Part shown: positions 50,248-59,468 of the stretch, one piece after another
Layout of the letters: each line of letters opens with the position of its first letter
Position numbering within the stretch: position 1 is the stretch's first letter
Assembly (NCBI GenBank): GCA_003696675.1
Contig: RFGH01000221.1
Coordinates: forward strand, 1 to 60,145
Origin: Planctomycetota bacterium
GTDB lineage: Bacteria; Planctomycetota; Phycisphaerae; Phycisphaerales; UBA1924
DNA: 60,145 nucleotides
Reading direction: 5' to 3'
Made by a program: the position numbers and the translations under genes
Notes under the pieces: generated by a model
Told to the model about the DNA's origin: nothing
Database searches by the model: none
The model's input: only the letters and a program-made list of their open reading frames with translations

Positions 50248-50478
50248 TCAGAGCAGGGCCTCTTCGGCCTGCTTGGGTGCGTCCTCTTCGAAAGACAGCG
50301 TGATCTTGTCCTGCAAGATCTCTTCGATCACAACCTCAAGATCGCTGCGTCCGTCGCGCTCGACGAGCGGGCGGGCGCCTTCCACGAGCTGCTCGAGCCG
50401 GCGCTGGATCAGTGCGCAGAGCTTGAACCGCCCACCGACCTTCTCAACAAGCTCATCGCTTTTCAGAGCCTCGATCAT
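50248..50478 (-). CDS. rpoZ: RNA polymerase omega subunit
   Basis: 76 residues with the omega core VGGRFKLCALIQRRLEQLVEG, then an acidic tail. It helps assemble beta-prime into the polymerase. Position before coaC agrees with the rpoZ-coaBC order of many bacteria. Confidence 0.85.
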   Translation of the reverse strand: MIEALKSDELVEKVGGRFKLCALIQRRLEQLVEGARPLVERDGRSDLEVVIEEILQDKITLSFEEDAPKQAEEALL

Positions 50479-50651
50479 CGGCTATGCTTCTCCAAGAACG
50501 GGGTGTCGGCCCGATCGTCCGGGTTCCGAAGGAGCAGTCGATACCCCTTATTTGACCGCTCGGATGCCAGAGTGAATCGTAGACCGCACCCGACGCCCTG
50601 ACCAGCGGCGTTGTGCCGATCCGTACGTATCCTTCGATTTGTCAGGAACCT

Positions 50652-51317
50652 ATGGCCGCGACCGCCCAAGAACGCTTCTCAATTGCCGACAGGGTCATCC
50701 ATCCCGGTAAGCCCGAATGGGGTGTGGGGACGGTCGCCTCGGCGTCCAGCACCACCCAGGACGGGGTGCCGTGTCAGCGGCTGGCGATCCGCTTTGACCG
50801 GGCCGGGCTGAAGACCATCACGACGGCGTTTGTCACCCTCAAGCGGGTCTACGCAGACCAGCCGGCTGCGGAGCCCAAGGTTGGTGTCGATCCGGCTCGG
50901 CCCGAAGCCCCGGATCCCTTCGCCGCCGCCCGGAGCGGGGCATCGGGCATGCCGATCCCGGACGACCCCAGGGCGGTCCGAAAGTTGATGACCGCCGTCC
51001 CGGACGACGCGACGGACCCGTTCATCAGCGAAGCGAACCGGCTGCGAAAGGTTCTCGGACTTTATCGGTTCCAGCCCACCCCCGGTTCCCTGATCGACTG
51101 GGCCGCCGCGCAGAGCGGGTTGGCCGATCCGCTGACGCGGTTCAGCCGGCATGAGCTGGAAGAGTTCTTTCGGGAGTTCCGGCGCAATCTGGACAAGGCG
51201 CTCGCCAAGGCGGTTGGGGACGCGTCCCGCGTGGACCCCGCCGAGTTGAGAGAGATCGCCCGCGCCGCGCCGCCCGATGGGCAGCGCGCGTTGCAGGCGC
51301 TGCACCGCAAGCGTTGA
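50652..51317 (+). CDS. DUF3553-domain protein
   Basis: From ATG 50652 (AGGA upstream) it has 221 residues. Residues 10-70 form a DUF3553 domain, ADRVIHPGKPEWGVGTV with RFDRAGLKTI, a small beta-barrel also fused to UvrD-type helicases and thought to bind nucleic acid or protein. A flexible Pro/Ala linker leads to a helical region (FSRHELEEFFREFRRNLDKAL). Divergent from rpoZ across a 173-base gap in which no motif is recognised. Function unknown. Confidence 0.8.
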   Translation: MAATAQERFSIADRVIHPGKPEWGVGTVASASSTTQDGVPCQRLAIRFDRAGLKTITTAFVTLKRVYADQPAAEPKVGVDPARPEAPDPFAAARSGASGMPIPDDPRAVRKLMTAVPDDATDPFISEANRLRKVLGLYRFQPTPGSLIDWAAAQSGLADPLTRFSRHELEEFFREFRRNLDKALAKAVGDASRVDPAELREIARAAPPDGQRALQALHRKR

Positions 51318-51346
51318 CTCGGGGCAACACCCCGCGTCACCCCACC

Positions 51347-51369
51347 CCCCCGGAACGGATGTCCGGGGG
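51347..51369 (+). terminator. Hairpin downstream of the DUF3553 gene
   Basis: CCCCCGGA and TCCGGGGG form an 8-bp stem with a seven-base loop, 30 bases after the stop codon. It lacks a T tract. The rest of the interval to 51553 shows nothing recognisable. Confidence 0.45.
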
Positions 51370-51553
51370 CGCGTCGGAGGCAGGACGGATGGCCAAAACG
51401 GAGTGTTAAGCCCCACGGATGGGGATCTTCGCGGACCTTCCCGCCCGGCCCTGCGGCGGCGTGCCAGTTCCGGCCCGCCGGTCGCAAAAGGGTCTGGCGG
51501 ACCGGCACAGGCCGGTGTGGCATACGACAGATCCAGATCCGGAGGCGAAAGAC

Positions 51554-51829
51554 ATGACCGAGAACGACTTCCAGACGCGGCTTGCCAAGCTCCTCGAGCA
51601 GATCGATACCCTGCCCGAGTCCGAGCGTCCCAAGCTCGCCCAGCTTGCCAGCGAGACCCAGGCCCGCCACCAGAAGATGAAGAAGACCATCGCGGAACTT
51701 CAGGAGTCGCTGGATCACCTCCGGCTCAGCGTGAAGTACCTCGTGTTTGATCTCGAAGCGACCCGCCGCGAGAACAAGTACCTCCGCAACCTCCTCGAGA
51801 GCCGTCAGAACGGCGAGGGTGCGGACTGA
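51554..51829 (+). CDS. Small coiled-coil protein
   Basis: 91 residues from ATG 51554 with GGAGGCGAAAG upstream. The sequence is helical throughout, with a heptad pattern from about residue 40 (KMKKTIAELQESLDHLRLSV then LEATRRENKYLRNLLESR). No membrane segment and no catalytic motif. The middle LSVKYLVFDLEATRREN is a block I associate with conserved planctomycete proteins of unknown role. It may dimerise and bind a partner. Confidence 0.75.
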   Translation: MTENDFQTRLAKLLEQIDTLPESERPKLAQLASETQARHQKMKKTIAELQESLDHLRLSVKYLVFDLEATRRENKYLRNLLESRQNGEGAD

Positions 51830-51958
51830 TTCCCCTTCCCCCCTGCGACGCCCCGACCCCCGTGCCGGGGCGTTGCTGTCCGCCCGGGCTCGCACGGACT
51901 TGCGTCCGGGGGGATTGTTCGGGCGATCCGAACGCCCTACGCTCCGGGTCCACAACCC

Positions 51959-52048
51959 GGAACGGTGCCCGAGAGGCTGAAGGGGCCGGATTGCTAATCC
52001 GGTGTACATCGTAAAGGTGTACCGAGGGTTCGAATCCCTCCCGTTCCG
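51959..52048 (+). tRNA. tRNA-Ser (anticodon GCU)
   Basis: A 90-base class II tRNA: acceptor GGAACGG / CCGTTCC, anticodon arm CCGGA-TTGCTAA-TCCGG giving GCT, a long variable arm (GTGTACATCGTAAAGGTGTACC) and GGGTTCGAATCCC. Discriminator G, no encoded CCA. There is no element here. Confidence 0.96.
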
Positions 52049-52055
52049 CTCGCGA

Positions 52056-52079
52056 AGACCCGCCCAGGCGGGTCTTTTT
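52056..52079 (+). terminator. Terminator of tRNA-Ser(GCU)
   Basis: AGACCCGCC and GGCGGGTCT form a perfect 9-bp stem immediately followed by a run of T, eight bases after the tRNA. Confidence 0.93.
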
Positions 52080-52113
52080 CATGCCCGCGTTCCTTCGTCC
52101 GGCGGAGACCCCG

Positions 52114-52707
52114 ATGACCACCGACGCGACCTTTTCGTCCGAGCAGGCCGTGGCGTTTCTCGGCTCCCGACGCTCCACGCCGCCGACCGATCTGGGCATG
52201 CCGGTCCCGGACGCGTCGCAGCTGGAGACGATTCTGCGGCTGGCGTCCCGCACCCCGGACCACGGGCGGCTGGTGCCGTATCGGTTCGTAGTGCTCGATC
52301 ACGATGCCTGCGTGCGGATGGGCGACCATGTGCGGGCGGCGTACGCCGAGGATCATCCCGATGCCGATGAGTCGGCGTTGTCGCACAGCCGTCAGCGCTT
52401 CGACAATGCGCCGATGATCGTTGCGGTGGTGAGCCGGGCGCAGGCGTCGCACCCGAAGATCCCGGAGTGGGAGCAGATCCTGACCGCAGGGGCGGTGTGC
52501 ATGAACCTGCTGCATGCGGCGCACGCCTTGGGCTTCGGGGCGATCTGGCTGACGGGGTGGACGACATACGACCGCCGGATCTTGGGAGCGCTGGGGCTGG
52601 GTGTTGACGAGCGGCTGGCGGGGTGGATCCACCTCGGCACACCGGGCTCACCGCGGGAGGATCGACCCCGACCTGTGGTGTCGGAGATCACTACATTCTG
52701 GCGGTGA
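52114..52707 (+). CDS. Nitroreductase-family flavoprotein
   Basis: 197 residues from ATG 52114 (GGAGA upstream); the ATG at 52081 sits on the tail of the terminator and is less likely. The FMN-binding N-terminal SRRSTPP and ASRTPDHGRLVPYRFVVLD segment and the C-terminal GFGAIWLTGW motif fit the YdjA-like nitroreductases. These reduce nitro compounds or quinones with NAD(P)H; the natural substrate is unknown. It looks monocistronic. Confidence 0.85.
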   Translation: MTTDATFSSEQAVAFLGSRRSTPPTDLGMPVPDASQLETILRLASRTPDHGRLVPYRFVVLDHDACVRMGDHVRAAYAEDHPDADESALSHSRQRFDNAPMIVAVVSRAQASHPKIPEWEQILTAGAVCMNLLHAAHALGFGAIWLTGWTTYDRRILGALGLGVDERLAGWIHLGTPGSPREDRPRPVVSEITTFWR

Positions 52708-52738
52708 CGGGCGTCGTCGGTCGTGGTACCTTGGGTCC

Positions 52739-53509
52739 ATGAATCACGCGATGCGTCTGCTGGTCTTTGTGTTGTGTTCCGTGGCGGGGTCCGGCCTGGA
52801 CGGGGGTGAACCGGTGAGTGCGGGCGATGGCGGTGGGGCTGAACGGTCGCCGGTGACGGCGGCTTCGGCGTTGGATCGGTTGCTCGCGCCGGATTCGGGC
52901 CTTGCGTCGGGCCAGACGATCGTGTTCTTCGGGGACTCCATCACCGAGGCGGGCGGATACATCCGCATGTTCCGTGAGCGTTTGAGTGCCGAGCGCCCGG
53001 AGCTGGACATCACCCTGGTCAACCGGGGGCACAGCGGGTACCGCGTGCCCGACATCCGCCCGCTGCTCGATGAGGAAGTGCTCAGCGAGGCCCCGGCTTT
53101 GGTGGTGATCTACATCGGCATCAACGATGTCTGGCATTCGTTGCACGGTCGTGGCACGCCGAAGGACGAGTACGAGGCCGGGCTGCGGGACATGATCACG
53201 CGGACCTTGGAATCTGGAGCGAAGGTCGTGCTGTGCTCGCCGAGCATCATCGGCGAGATGCCGCGCGGCTCGAACCCGCTCGACGCCATGCTCGACGAGT
53301 ACGCAGGGATTTCGGAGCGGGTGGCCGAGGAGACCGGGGCGATATTCTGCGACCTGCGTTCGGCGTTCTTTGCGTATTTGAGCGAGCACAAGACCGACCG
53401 GTCCGACCGTGGCGTGCTGACGAACGACGGTGTGCACATGCTGCCGGCGGGCGATCGGCTGGTGATCGAGACGATGGCGGGGGCGATGCGCGAGTCGCTG
53501 GGCGGCTGA
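52739..53509 (+). CDS. Exported SGNH/GDSL hydrolase
   Basis: 256 residues with a signal peptide (MNHAMRLLVFVLCSVAGSG). Conserved SGNH blocks are all there: FFGDSITEAGG (Ser), NRGHSGYRV (Gly), IGINDVW (Asn) and DGVHMLPAGD (Asp, His). It should hydrolyse esters or acetyl groups, probably on extracellular carbohydrate. The start follows the nitroreductase stop by 31 bases, and the two may be cotranscribed. Confidence 0.9.
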   Translation: MNHAMRLLVFVLCSVAGSGLDGGEPVSAGDGGGAERSPVTAASALDRLLAPDSGLASGQTIVFFGDSITEAGGYIRMFRERLSAERPELDITLVNRGHSGYRVPDIRPLLDEEVLSEAPALVVIYIGINDVWHSLHGRGTPKDEYEAGLRDMITRTLESGAKVVLCSPSIIGEMPRGSNPLDAMLDEYAGISERVAEETGAIFCDLRSAFFAYLSEHKTDRSDRGVLTNDGVHMLPAGDRLVIETMAGAMRESLGG

Positions 53510-53528
53510 TGCTGCGGGGCGGCGGCGA

Positions 53529-54437
53529 TCAGTCCGCGTAATAGTCGGCGTACGGGTCGTCCCCGTCGGGCGTTTCGCCCGAGGGGATGTGGACCAAGCC
53601 GATTCCAGCGCCGACGAGCAGCCCGGCGATACCCGCCCGAACGGCCAGCGTGGGGATCGGCTTGGTGAGCGTGATGCCGAGTGCGGCAGGGGCGAGGGCG
53701 ACGGCGATCAGGGCGGGGACGCTCTTAGGTTCGGTCTGGATGCCCGCTCCGAGCAGCCCGATCAGCACGACGCCGACAATGACGGTCGCCGAACCGCGGG
53801 CGAGGGTGAAGCGTTTGAACGCGATCGAGACGAGTGCGGCGGCGCTGAGGACCGCCAGTGAGCCGACCAGCGCGATGGATCCGGTGGCGAAGCCGGCGAA
53901 GTAGAGGAACGGCTGCACGACGCCGAGCAGCGCGACGGCCGCGAGGGAGCCGCTCCAGCCGATGGTCTTCGACAAACCGCGGTCGGCGAGCGTGGCGAGC
54001 GAGGTTCCGCCGATGGCGCAGGACGCGACGAGCAGCCAGAGTTGGGCGTCCGACAGGACGCCGGGGCGGTAGCCCTCGGTGAGCATCCAAGTCGCGCCGG
54101 CAAAGGCGGCGGCGCGGGTGAGCAGGCGGACGAGGAGTGGGACGCGGGCGAGTGACTCGGCGGCCGCGAGCAGCCCGATCAGGGCCATGGCGTGCAGCAC
54201 ACGCTTGGTGTTGTCGTCGGGCCAGAGGTCGGCGGACTGCTTGACGACATAGTCGGCGACGATCACACCGAAGGCCATAAGGATGGGCAGTGCCCAGACC
54301 GGGCCGGGGCGTGGCTCGGTCTGATCCTTTGACCGCTTCGCGTGCCGCCACCAGAGCAGACCGAGGAGAACAGTCGCGACAAGGCCGGGCAGGATGCCGC
54401 CGTGCAGCACGACGCGGATGAGCAGTTCGTTTGGCAT
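53529..54437 (-). CDS. Polytopic membrane protein of unknown function
   Basis: 302 residues with about nine to ten hydrophobic helices and no catalytic motif that I recognise. The N-terminus ILPGLVATVLLGLLWWRHAKRS is a clear membrane anchor, and the end DGDDPYADYYAD is acidic. It is upstream of and on the same strand as nothing obvious; YceI follows on the same strand in the upstream direction. Not assigned to a family. Confidence 0.75.
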   Translation of the reverse strand: MPNELLIRVVLHGGILPGLVATVLLGLLWWRHAKRSKDQTEPRPGPVWALPILMAFGVIVADYVVKQSADLWPDDNTKRVLHAMALIGLLAAAESLARVPLLVRLLTRAAAFAGATWMLTEGYRPGVLSDAQLWLLVASCAIGGTSLATLADRGLSKTIGWSGSLAAVALLGVVQPFLYFAGFATGSIALVGSLAVLSAAALVSIAFKRFTLARGSATVIVGVVLIGLLGAGIQTEPKSVPALIAVALAPAALGITLTKPIPTLAVRAGIAGLLVGAGIGLVHIPSGETPDGDDPYADYYAD

Positions 54438-54510
54438 GGAATGGCGGCTCGGGCGGTTTGCCCGTGCCGCCGTCTGGAGAGGAGACTGAATCGGTGTTTT
54501 CAGAGCGGGC

Positions 54511-55161
54511 TTACTTGGCGACGGCTTCGACCGCGACGATCAGGTTGACGGTGTTGCCGAGCCCGCCGTCCTCGCCCTGGTCGGGCGCGAGATACTTGTT
54601 CATGCCGAAGTCGGACCGCTTGATCGAGAAGCGGGCCTCGAAGCCGAGGGCGTCGTTGTCGCGGACCTTGCCGGTCTTGAGGCCGGTGACGGTGGCGGTG
54701 ACGGGGTTGGTCTCGCCCATCATGGTCAGGTTGCCGGTGAGTTCGTAGGAGCCGTCTGCGTTGGCGCGCATGCCCGTGGACTCGAAGGAGATGGTGGGGT
54801 ACTGGCGGCTGTTGAAGAAGTCCGCGTCGCGGAGGTGCCCGTCACGGCTCTTGTTGGCGGTGTCGACCGAATCGGTCTGGACGGTGAAGGCCATGCGGCT
54901 CTTGGCGGGGTCGGTCTGGTCGAAGTGGATCTCGCCGGTGAAGTCATTGAAGCGGCCGTAGAAGTTGGCCATGCCGGCGTGGCGGATGCTGAAGATGAGT
55001 GAAGAGTGGACATTGTCGACTTCGTAGAGGCGCTCGGCGGCGCGGGTCTCGAAGACGGTCTCGCGCTGGTTGTACGAGCCGAGCCCGTTGGACCAGCCGG
55101 CGAGGAGCCCGACGCTGGCGAGGGAGGTGAGGCCGAGGGCGGTGGTGAGGATGCGGTTCAT
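54511..55161 (-). CDS. YceI-family exported lipocalin-like protein
   Basis: 216 residues from ATG 55161 with CAGGAGA upstream; the frame extends to 55269 without family support. A hydrophobic leader is followed by the YceI fold: YEVDNVHSSLIFSIRHAGMANFYGRF, then HLRDADFFNSRQYPTISF and a C-terminal NTVNLIVAVEAVA strand. YceI proteins bind isoprenoids in a hydrophobic pocket in the periplasm. It lies 73 bases upstream of the membrane protein and may be transcribed with it. Confidence 0.88.
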   Translation of the reverse strand: MNRILTTALGLTSLASVGLLAGWSNGLGSYNQRETVFETRAAERLYEVDNVHSSLIFSIRHAGMANFYGRFNDFTGEIHFDQTDPAKSRMAFTVQTDSVDTANKSRDGHLRDADFFNSRQYPTISFESTGMRANADGSYELTGNLTMMGETNPVTATVTGLKTGKVRDNDALGFEARFSIKRSDFGMNKYLAPDQGEDGGLGNTVNLIVAVEAVAK

Positions 55162-55351
55162 GCGTGTTTCTCCTGCGGTTGTTGGCTTGGAAAGCATGAA
55201 TGGGTCGGCCCGATTCTGGACCGAGATGTCCTTGGTCGGCGGGCGTCGGCCCGCTGATACCTGTGACAACAGGAATCGCGGTCGGCCTCAAGCTATTCCG
55301 CGTTCGGCAGAAAAGTCGCGTGGATTCCACGGGGGTGGGCGGGGGGCAGGC

Positions 55352-56911
55352 TCACTCCCACTCGATCGTGGCCGGCGGCTTGCTGGAGATGTCGTAGACC
55401 ACGCGGTTCACGCCGCGGACCTCGTTGATGATGCGGCTGCTGATCCGCCCGAGCACCTCGAAGGGGATGCGGGCCCAGTCGGCGGTCATGAAGTCCTGGG
55501 TCTCGACGGCCCGGACGGCAACCACGGACTCGTAGGTCCGCCCGTCGCCCATCACGCCGACGCTCTGGACGGGCAAGAGGACGGCGAAGACCTGGCTGGT
55601 CTTGCGATACAGTCCGGCCGAGACGATCTCCTCGAGCAGGATCTCGTCGCAGGCGCGGAGCAGGGCGAGCTTCTCTTCGGTGACCTCGCCCAGCACGCGT
55701 ACGGCCAGGCCCGGGCCCGGGAAGGGGTGCCGCCAGACGAGGTTGTCGGGCAGGCCGAGAACACCGCCGAGCCGGCGGACCTCGTCCTTGAAAAGTTCGC
55801 GGAGCGGCTCGATGAGTTCGAAGCCGAGGTCCTTGGGCAGGCCGCCGACATTGTGGTGGAGTTTGATGTTGGCCGAGTGGCCTGCGTGTCCGTGGCCGGA
55901 CTCGATGACATCGGGGTAGAGGGTGCCTTGGGCGAGGTACTTGGCGTCCTGAACATCGCGTGCGGCCTGCTTGAAGACCTCGATGAAGCGGTGCCCGATT
56001 CGTCGACGCTTCTCCTGCGGGTCTGTGATGCCGGCGAGATCGCTCAGGAAGTCGGCCCGCGCGTCGGCGACGCGGAGGTCGATCTTGAAGTGGTCGCGGA
56101 AGGTGTGTTCGACGAGGTCGCGTTCCTTGTTACGCAGCAGCCCGTTGTCGACAAAGACGCAGGTCAGGCGATCGCCGATGGCGCGGTGCAGCAGAGCGGC
56201 GACGACGGAGGAGTCCACACCGCCTGAAAGGCCGCAGATGACGCGGTCATCGCCGACGCGTTCCCGGATCACGCGGGCCTGTTCTTCGGCGTAGTCCGAC
56301 ATCTTCCAGAGCCCGGCGCACTTGCAGATCTCGTAGAGGAAGTTGCGGAACATGTCCACGCCGTGCGGTGTGTGGGTGACTTCCGGGTGGAACTGCACGC
56401 CCCAGAACTTGCGGGCGGGGTTGGTCGAGCGCACGGCGGCGAAGGGGCAGGTGCGGGTCTTGCCGATGGACTCCATGCCGCCGGCTTTGAGGTCGCGGAT
56501 CTGGTCTCCGTGCGACATCCAGACCTGGGTGTGATCGGGTACGGCGTCGAAGATCGAGCCGGCGTTGACGATGTCCATCTGGGCGCGGCCGTACTCGCGA
56601 TGATCGGCGCGGCTGACCTCGGCGCCGAGGATCTTGCAGGCGAGCTGCATGCCGTAGCAGATGCCGAGAACGGGCACGCCGAGGTCGAGGACCTTGGGGT
56701 CCATGGTGGGGGCGCCGTCGTCGTAAACGCTGGACGGTCCGCCGGAGAGGATGACCCCCTTGGGGTTCATCGCACGGAGTTCTTCCGCGGAAATATCGGG
56801 GCGAACGAGCAGGCTGAAGACGCCTGCGTCACGGACGCGGCGGCAGATGAGCTGTGCGGTCTGGCCGCCGAAGTCGAGGACGGGGACGATCTCGTCGTGC
56901 GTGTCGGTCAT
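55352..56911 (-). CDS. guaA: GMP synthase (glutamine-hydrolysing)
   Basis: Converts XMP to GMP. The 519-residue protein has the class I glutamine amidotransferase domain with the nucleophile in [10 protein letters not shown] and the HPE diad (FHPEVTHT), the ATP-pyrophosphatase P-loop [10 protein letters not shown], and the C-terminal dimerisation domain ending PPATIEWE, as in nearly all GuaA. Full length and well conserved. Confidence 0.97.
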   Translation of the reverse strand: MTDTHDEIVPVLDFGGQTAQLICRRVRDAGVFSLLVRPDISAEELRAMNPKGVILSGGPSSVYDDGAPTMDPKVLDLGVPVLGICYGMQLACKILGAEVSRADHREYGRAQMDIVNAGSIFDAVPDHTQVWMSHGDQIRDLKAGGMESIGKTRTCPFAAVRSTNPARKFWGVQFHPEVTHTPHGVDMFRNFLYEICKCAGLWKMSDYAEEQARVIRERVGDDRVICGLSGGVDSSVVAALLHRAIGDRLTCVFVDNGLLRNKERDLVEHTFRDHFKIDLRVADARADFLSDLAGITDPQEKRRRIGHRFIEVFKQAARDVQDAKYLAQGTLYPDVIESGHGHAGHSANIKLHHNVGGLPKDLGFELIEPLRELFKDEVRRLGGVLGLPDNLVWRHPFPGPGLAVRVLGEVTEEKLALLRACDEILLEEIVSAGLYRKTSQVFAVLLPVQSVGVMGDGRTYESVVAVRAVETQDFMTADWARIPFEVLGRISSRIINEVRGVNRVVYDISSKPPATIEWE

Positions 56912-57127
56912 CGGGGGCCCTCAAACGAACGCGGCCGCGCCCATGCTGACGCGGCCCCTCGTTCGGACTTTAGTCCGAGAACACCGGGAACCCGTCGTCC
57001 CCGAGACAGATCGTATCCACCGATGGCCCGTTTTCCGTGCGCGTCTGGATACCTGCGGAGAGGGGCAACCGGCTGCAGGGTCGGATCGTATCGAACGCGA
57101 TCGTCCCGACGCGGGTAGCATCGGTGC

Positions 57128-57538
57128 ATGCCCCTGAATGGGACAGCCTGGTCGGCCCGCGTGGGAGGTGTGGCGCTGGGGCTCGCGTCCGCGATGGTGG
57201 GAGGGTGCTTACCCTCTGAGAAACCGGGCTTCGACGAGCCCAACCCGTTGCGACGCATGGACGCGATCGTGCTGGCTTCGGACAAGGACGCGGACCCTGA
57301 GACGCTCGCCCGGCTGGTCGAGCAGTTGGACAGCCAGGACCCCGCCACGAGGATGCTGGCGATCCGTGCCTTGGAGAAGCGGACGGGTCAGACACTGGGG
57401 TATATCCATACAGACCCCGAATGGAAGCGGCAGGAAGCGGTGGATCGCTGGATGAAATACCTTGAAACCGGGATCGATAAAAGCGAACTTGTGGCGCCGA
57501 GTGGCGATTCCGGGGCCGCCGATCCGATGGAATCCTGA
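57128..57538 (+). CDS. Predicted lipoprotein with HEAT-like segment
   Basis: 136 residues. The leader ends MVGGC, a good lipobox, so it is likely membrane-anchored. The part LARLVEQLDSQDPATRMLAIRALEKRTG is a single HEAT-repeat-like helix pair, and TDPEWKRQEAVDRWMKYLE resembles the closing motif of such proteins. It lies 60 bases before the anti-sigma-like kinase. The 216-base gap to guaA shows no other gene. Confidence 0.78.
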   Translation: MPLNGTAWSARVGGVALGLASAMVGGCLPSEKPGFDEPNPLRRMDAIVLASDKDADPETLARLVEQLDSQDPATRMLAIRALEKRTGQTLGYIHTDPEWKRQEAVDRWMKYLETGIDKSELVAPSGDSGAADPMES

Positions 57539-57598
57539 AGCCTTGGGTGTCAGCCCGCGGCGGCGAGCCGGGGTTGTCCGAGGAAGCATGAATAACGC

Positions 57599-58111
57599 AT
57601 GACCCAACGCCCACACATCAAGCTGGAACTCATCAGCGACCCCACTTATTTGTGCGGGGCTCGGGAGCTGGTGGCGTCGATCTCTCGGCGGCTGGGATTC
57701 GAGGACATGGATTGCTCGAAGATCGCGCTGGCGGTCGACGAGGCCCTGTGCAATGTCATCCGCCACGGGTACAACCGTGCTATGGACCGTCCCATCTGGA
57801 TTTCGGTCTGGCCGGTGGACGGGGATGCGGCCTCGCCGGGCGGCATCCGGATCGTTATCGAGGACGAGGCTCGGCAGGTTGAGCCCGACAAGGTCAAGAG
57901 CCGGGATCTCGACGATGTCCGCCCGGGCGGGCTGGGCGTCCACATCATCCGCGAGGTGATGGACGAGGTGGTGTACGAGAAGCGGACCCCGGTCGGGATG
58001 CGTCTGACCATGGTCAAGAAGGCTCCCCGTCCGGTCGAGCCGCCCGCATTGTCGGAAAAACGCTGTTGTCCGACGGTGATGACCGAGCGCGCCCCCGGCC
58101 GGGTACGATAA
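57599..58111 (+). CDS. RsbW/SpoIIAB-like serine kinase (anti-sigma type)
   Basis: 170 residues of the GHKL fold. The N box is DEALCNVIRHGY and the G2 region GGLGVHIIREVMDEVVY. The G1 box is IVIEDEARQV, in which the usual DxG is DEA, so ATP binding may be altered. Such proteins hold a sigma factor or other target and phosphorylate a STAS partner; the STAS gene follows 28 bases later. The C-terminal 25 residues are an extra basic tail. Confidence 0.8.
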   Translation: MTQRPHIKLELISDPTYLCGARELVASISRRLGFEDMDCSKIALAVDEALCNVIRHGYNRAMDRPIWISVWPVDGDAASPGGIRIVIEDEARQVEPDKVKSRDLDDVRPGGLGVHIIREVMDEVVYEKRTPVGMRLTMVKKAPRPVEPPALSEKRCCPTVMTERAPGRVR

Positions 58112-58139
58112 AGACCTCAGGCCGCACCACGGAGGGCGC

Positions 58140-58487
58140 ATGCCGGAGTCTGATGCCATCGTCGAAGTCCACTCGCCCCGCACCGGCATCATGGTGGTAG
58201 CACCGAAGTCGGATGTTGACCTGTCCCGGTCGCCCGAACTCCGGCAGGCACTGCGTGAGGCCAGCGACAGACGCCCCGATCGCCTGATCGTGGACCTGGC
58301 CGAGGTCGGCTACATGGACTCGTCCGGCTTGGCGACGCTGGTCGAGGCCATGCGGACGGCCAAGTCCACCGGCGCACCGCTCATCCTGGCGAGCATGAAT
58401 CAGAAGGTGCGGGCGATCTTCGAGATCGCCCGGCTGGACCAGTTCTTCACGATCGTGGACTCGGTCGACGCGGCCCTGAGCGTCTGA
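58140..58487 (+). CDS. STAS-domain anti-sigma factor antagonist
   Basis: 115 residues of one STAS domain. The phosphorylatable serine site is YMDSSGLATLVEA, and the fold continues to IVDSVDAALS. By family knowledge it would bind the upstream RsbW-like kinase and be phosphorylated by it. MlaB of the lipid-transport complex is also a STAS protein and an MlaE gene follows 49 bases later, so a link to that transporter is an alternative. Confidence 0.85.
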   Translation: MPESDAIVEVHSPRTGIMVVAPKSDVDLSRSPELRQALREASDRRPDRLIVDLAEVGYMDSSGLATLVEAMRTAKSTGAPLILASMNQKVRAIFEIARLDQFFTIVDSVDAALSV

Positions 58488-58536
58488 CACTCGCCCGGCT
58501 GGACGGCATGGGGCACTCCAGCGAGACTGCACGCGG

Positions 58537-59409
58537 ATGGATCGCACGGAAACCAATCAGACCGGCGACACCGACGCGGGCCAGATCCGTCCGTTGGTGG
58601 CCGTGCTGCTTTTCCCGATCGCTGTGATCGGGCGCCGGGTGATGGGCATCCTCGAGCACACCGGCTCTGTGACTTATCTGTTGTTTGACGCAGTCCGTTG
58701 GTTCTGCCGGGCGGCGTTCGGGCGCAAGTACCGGCTGGGCAAGTCGGCGATTGTGAGTCAGATCATCCGCGTGGGCACGCAGTCGGTGCTGATCGTGGCG
58801 ATCGTCTCGGGCGCGGTGGGGCTGATCCTGGCGCTGCAGCTTGCGCCGCCGCTGGACGCGTTCGGGCAGCGGGACAAGATCGCGAACATCATTGCCGTGG
58901 CGGTGCTGCGCGAGCTCGGGCCGTTGATCGGGGCCATCGTGCTGACAGGGTTTGCCGGCGCGTCGATCGCGGCCGAGATCGGCACGATGGTGGTGTCGGA
59001 AGAGATCGAAGCCCTCGAAGCCCATGCGCTGAACCCGGTCCGGTTTCTTGTGGTGCCGCGGGTGCTTGCGTCGCTGATCTCGATGACCTGTTTGGGCGTG
59101 ATCTCCAGCTTCGTGGCGATCGTGGCGGCTCTGCTGATCGCGGTGACGATGCTGGGCATCCCCTACGAAACCTATATGAACAACATGCTCCAGCAGGCCA
59201 AACTGGTTGACTTCTGGACCGGAGTATTCAAGGGCGGCGTGTTCGGCACGCTGATCGGCATCATCGCGTGCGCCAACGGGCTGAAGGTCACGGGCGGCGC
59301 GGCCGGCGTCGGTCGGGCGACAACCTACACGGTCGTTGAGTGTGTGGTCGCCATCGTGATTGCGGACTTGATCTTCACGGCGATCTTCTTCGCGCTGAAG
59401 CTGTTCTGA
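58537..59409 (+). CDS. mlaE: MlaE-family ABC transporter permease
   Basis: 290 residues with the MlaE membrane fold: REL-type helices VLRELGPLIGAIVLTGFAGASIAAEIGTM, then the EALEAHALNP coupling loop. This is the permease of the system that moves phospholipids between the membranes. The cytoplasmic ATPase and MCE-domain partners are not in the window. It follows the STAS gene on the same strand. Confidence 0.92.
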   Translation: MDRTETNQTGDTDAGQIRPLVAVLLFPIAVIGRRVMGILEHTGSVTYLLFDAVRWFCRAAFGRKYRLGKSAIVSQIIRVGTQSVLIVAIVSGAVGLILALQLAPPLDAFGQRDKIANIIAVAVLRELGPLIGAIVLTGFAGASIAAEIGTMVVSEEIEALEAHALNPVRFLVVPRVLASLISMTCLGVISSFVAIVAALLIAVTMLGIPYETYMNNMLQQAKLVDFWTGVFKGGVFGTLIGIIACANGLKVTGGAAGVGRATTYTVVECVVAIVIADLIFTAIFFALKLF

Positions 59410-59468
59410 GATCGGAACAGACGAAGTGCCGGAGAAATTTTCTTAGCACTTCGTGTCTTTGCCATTTC

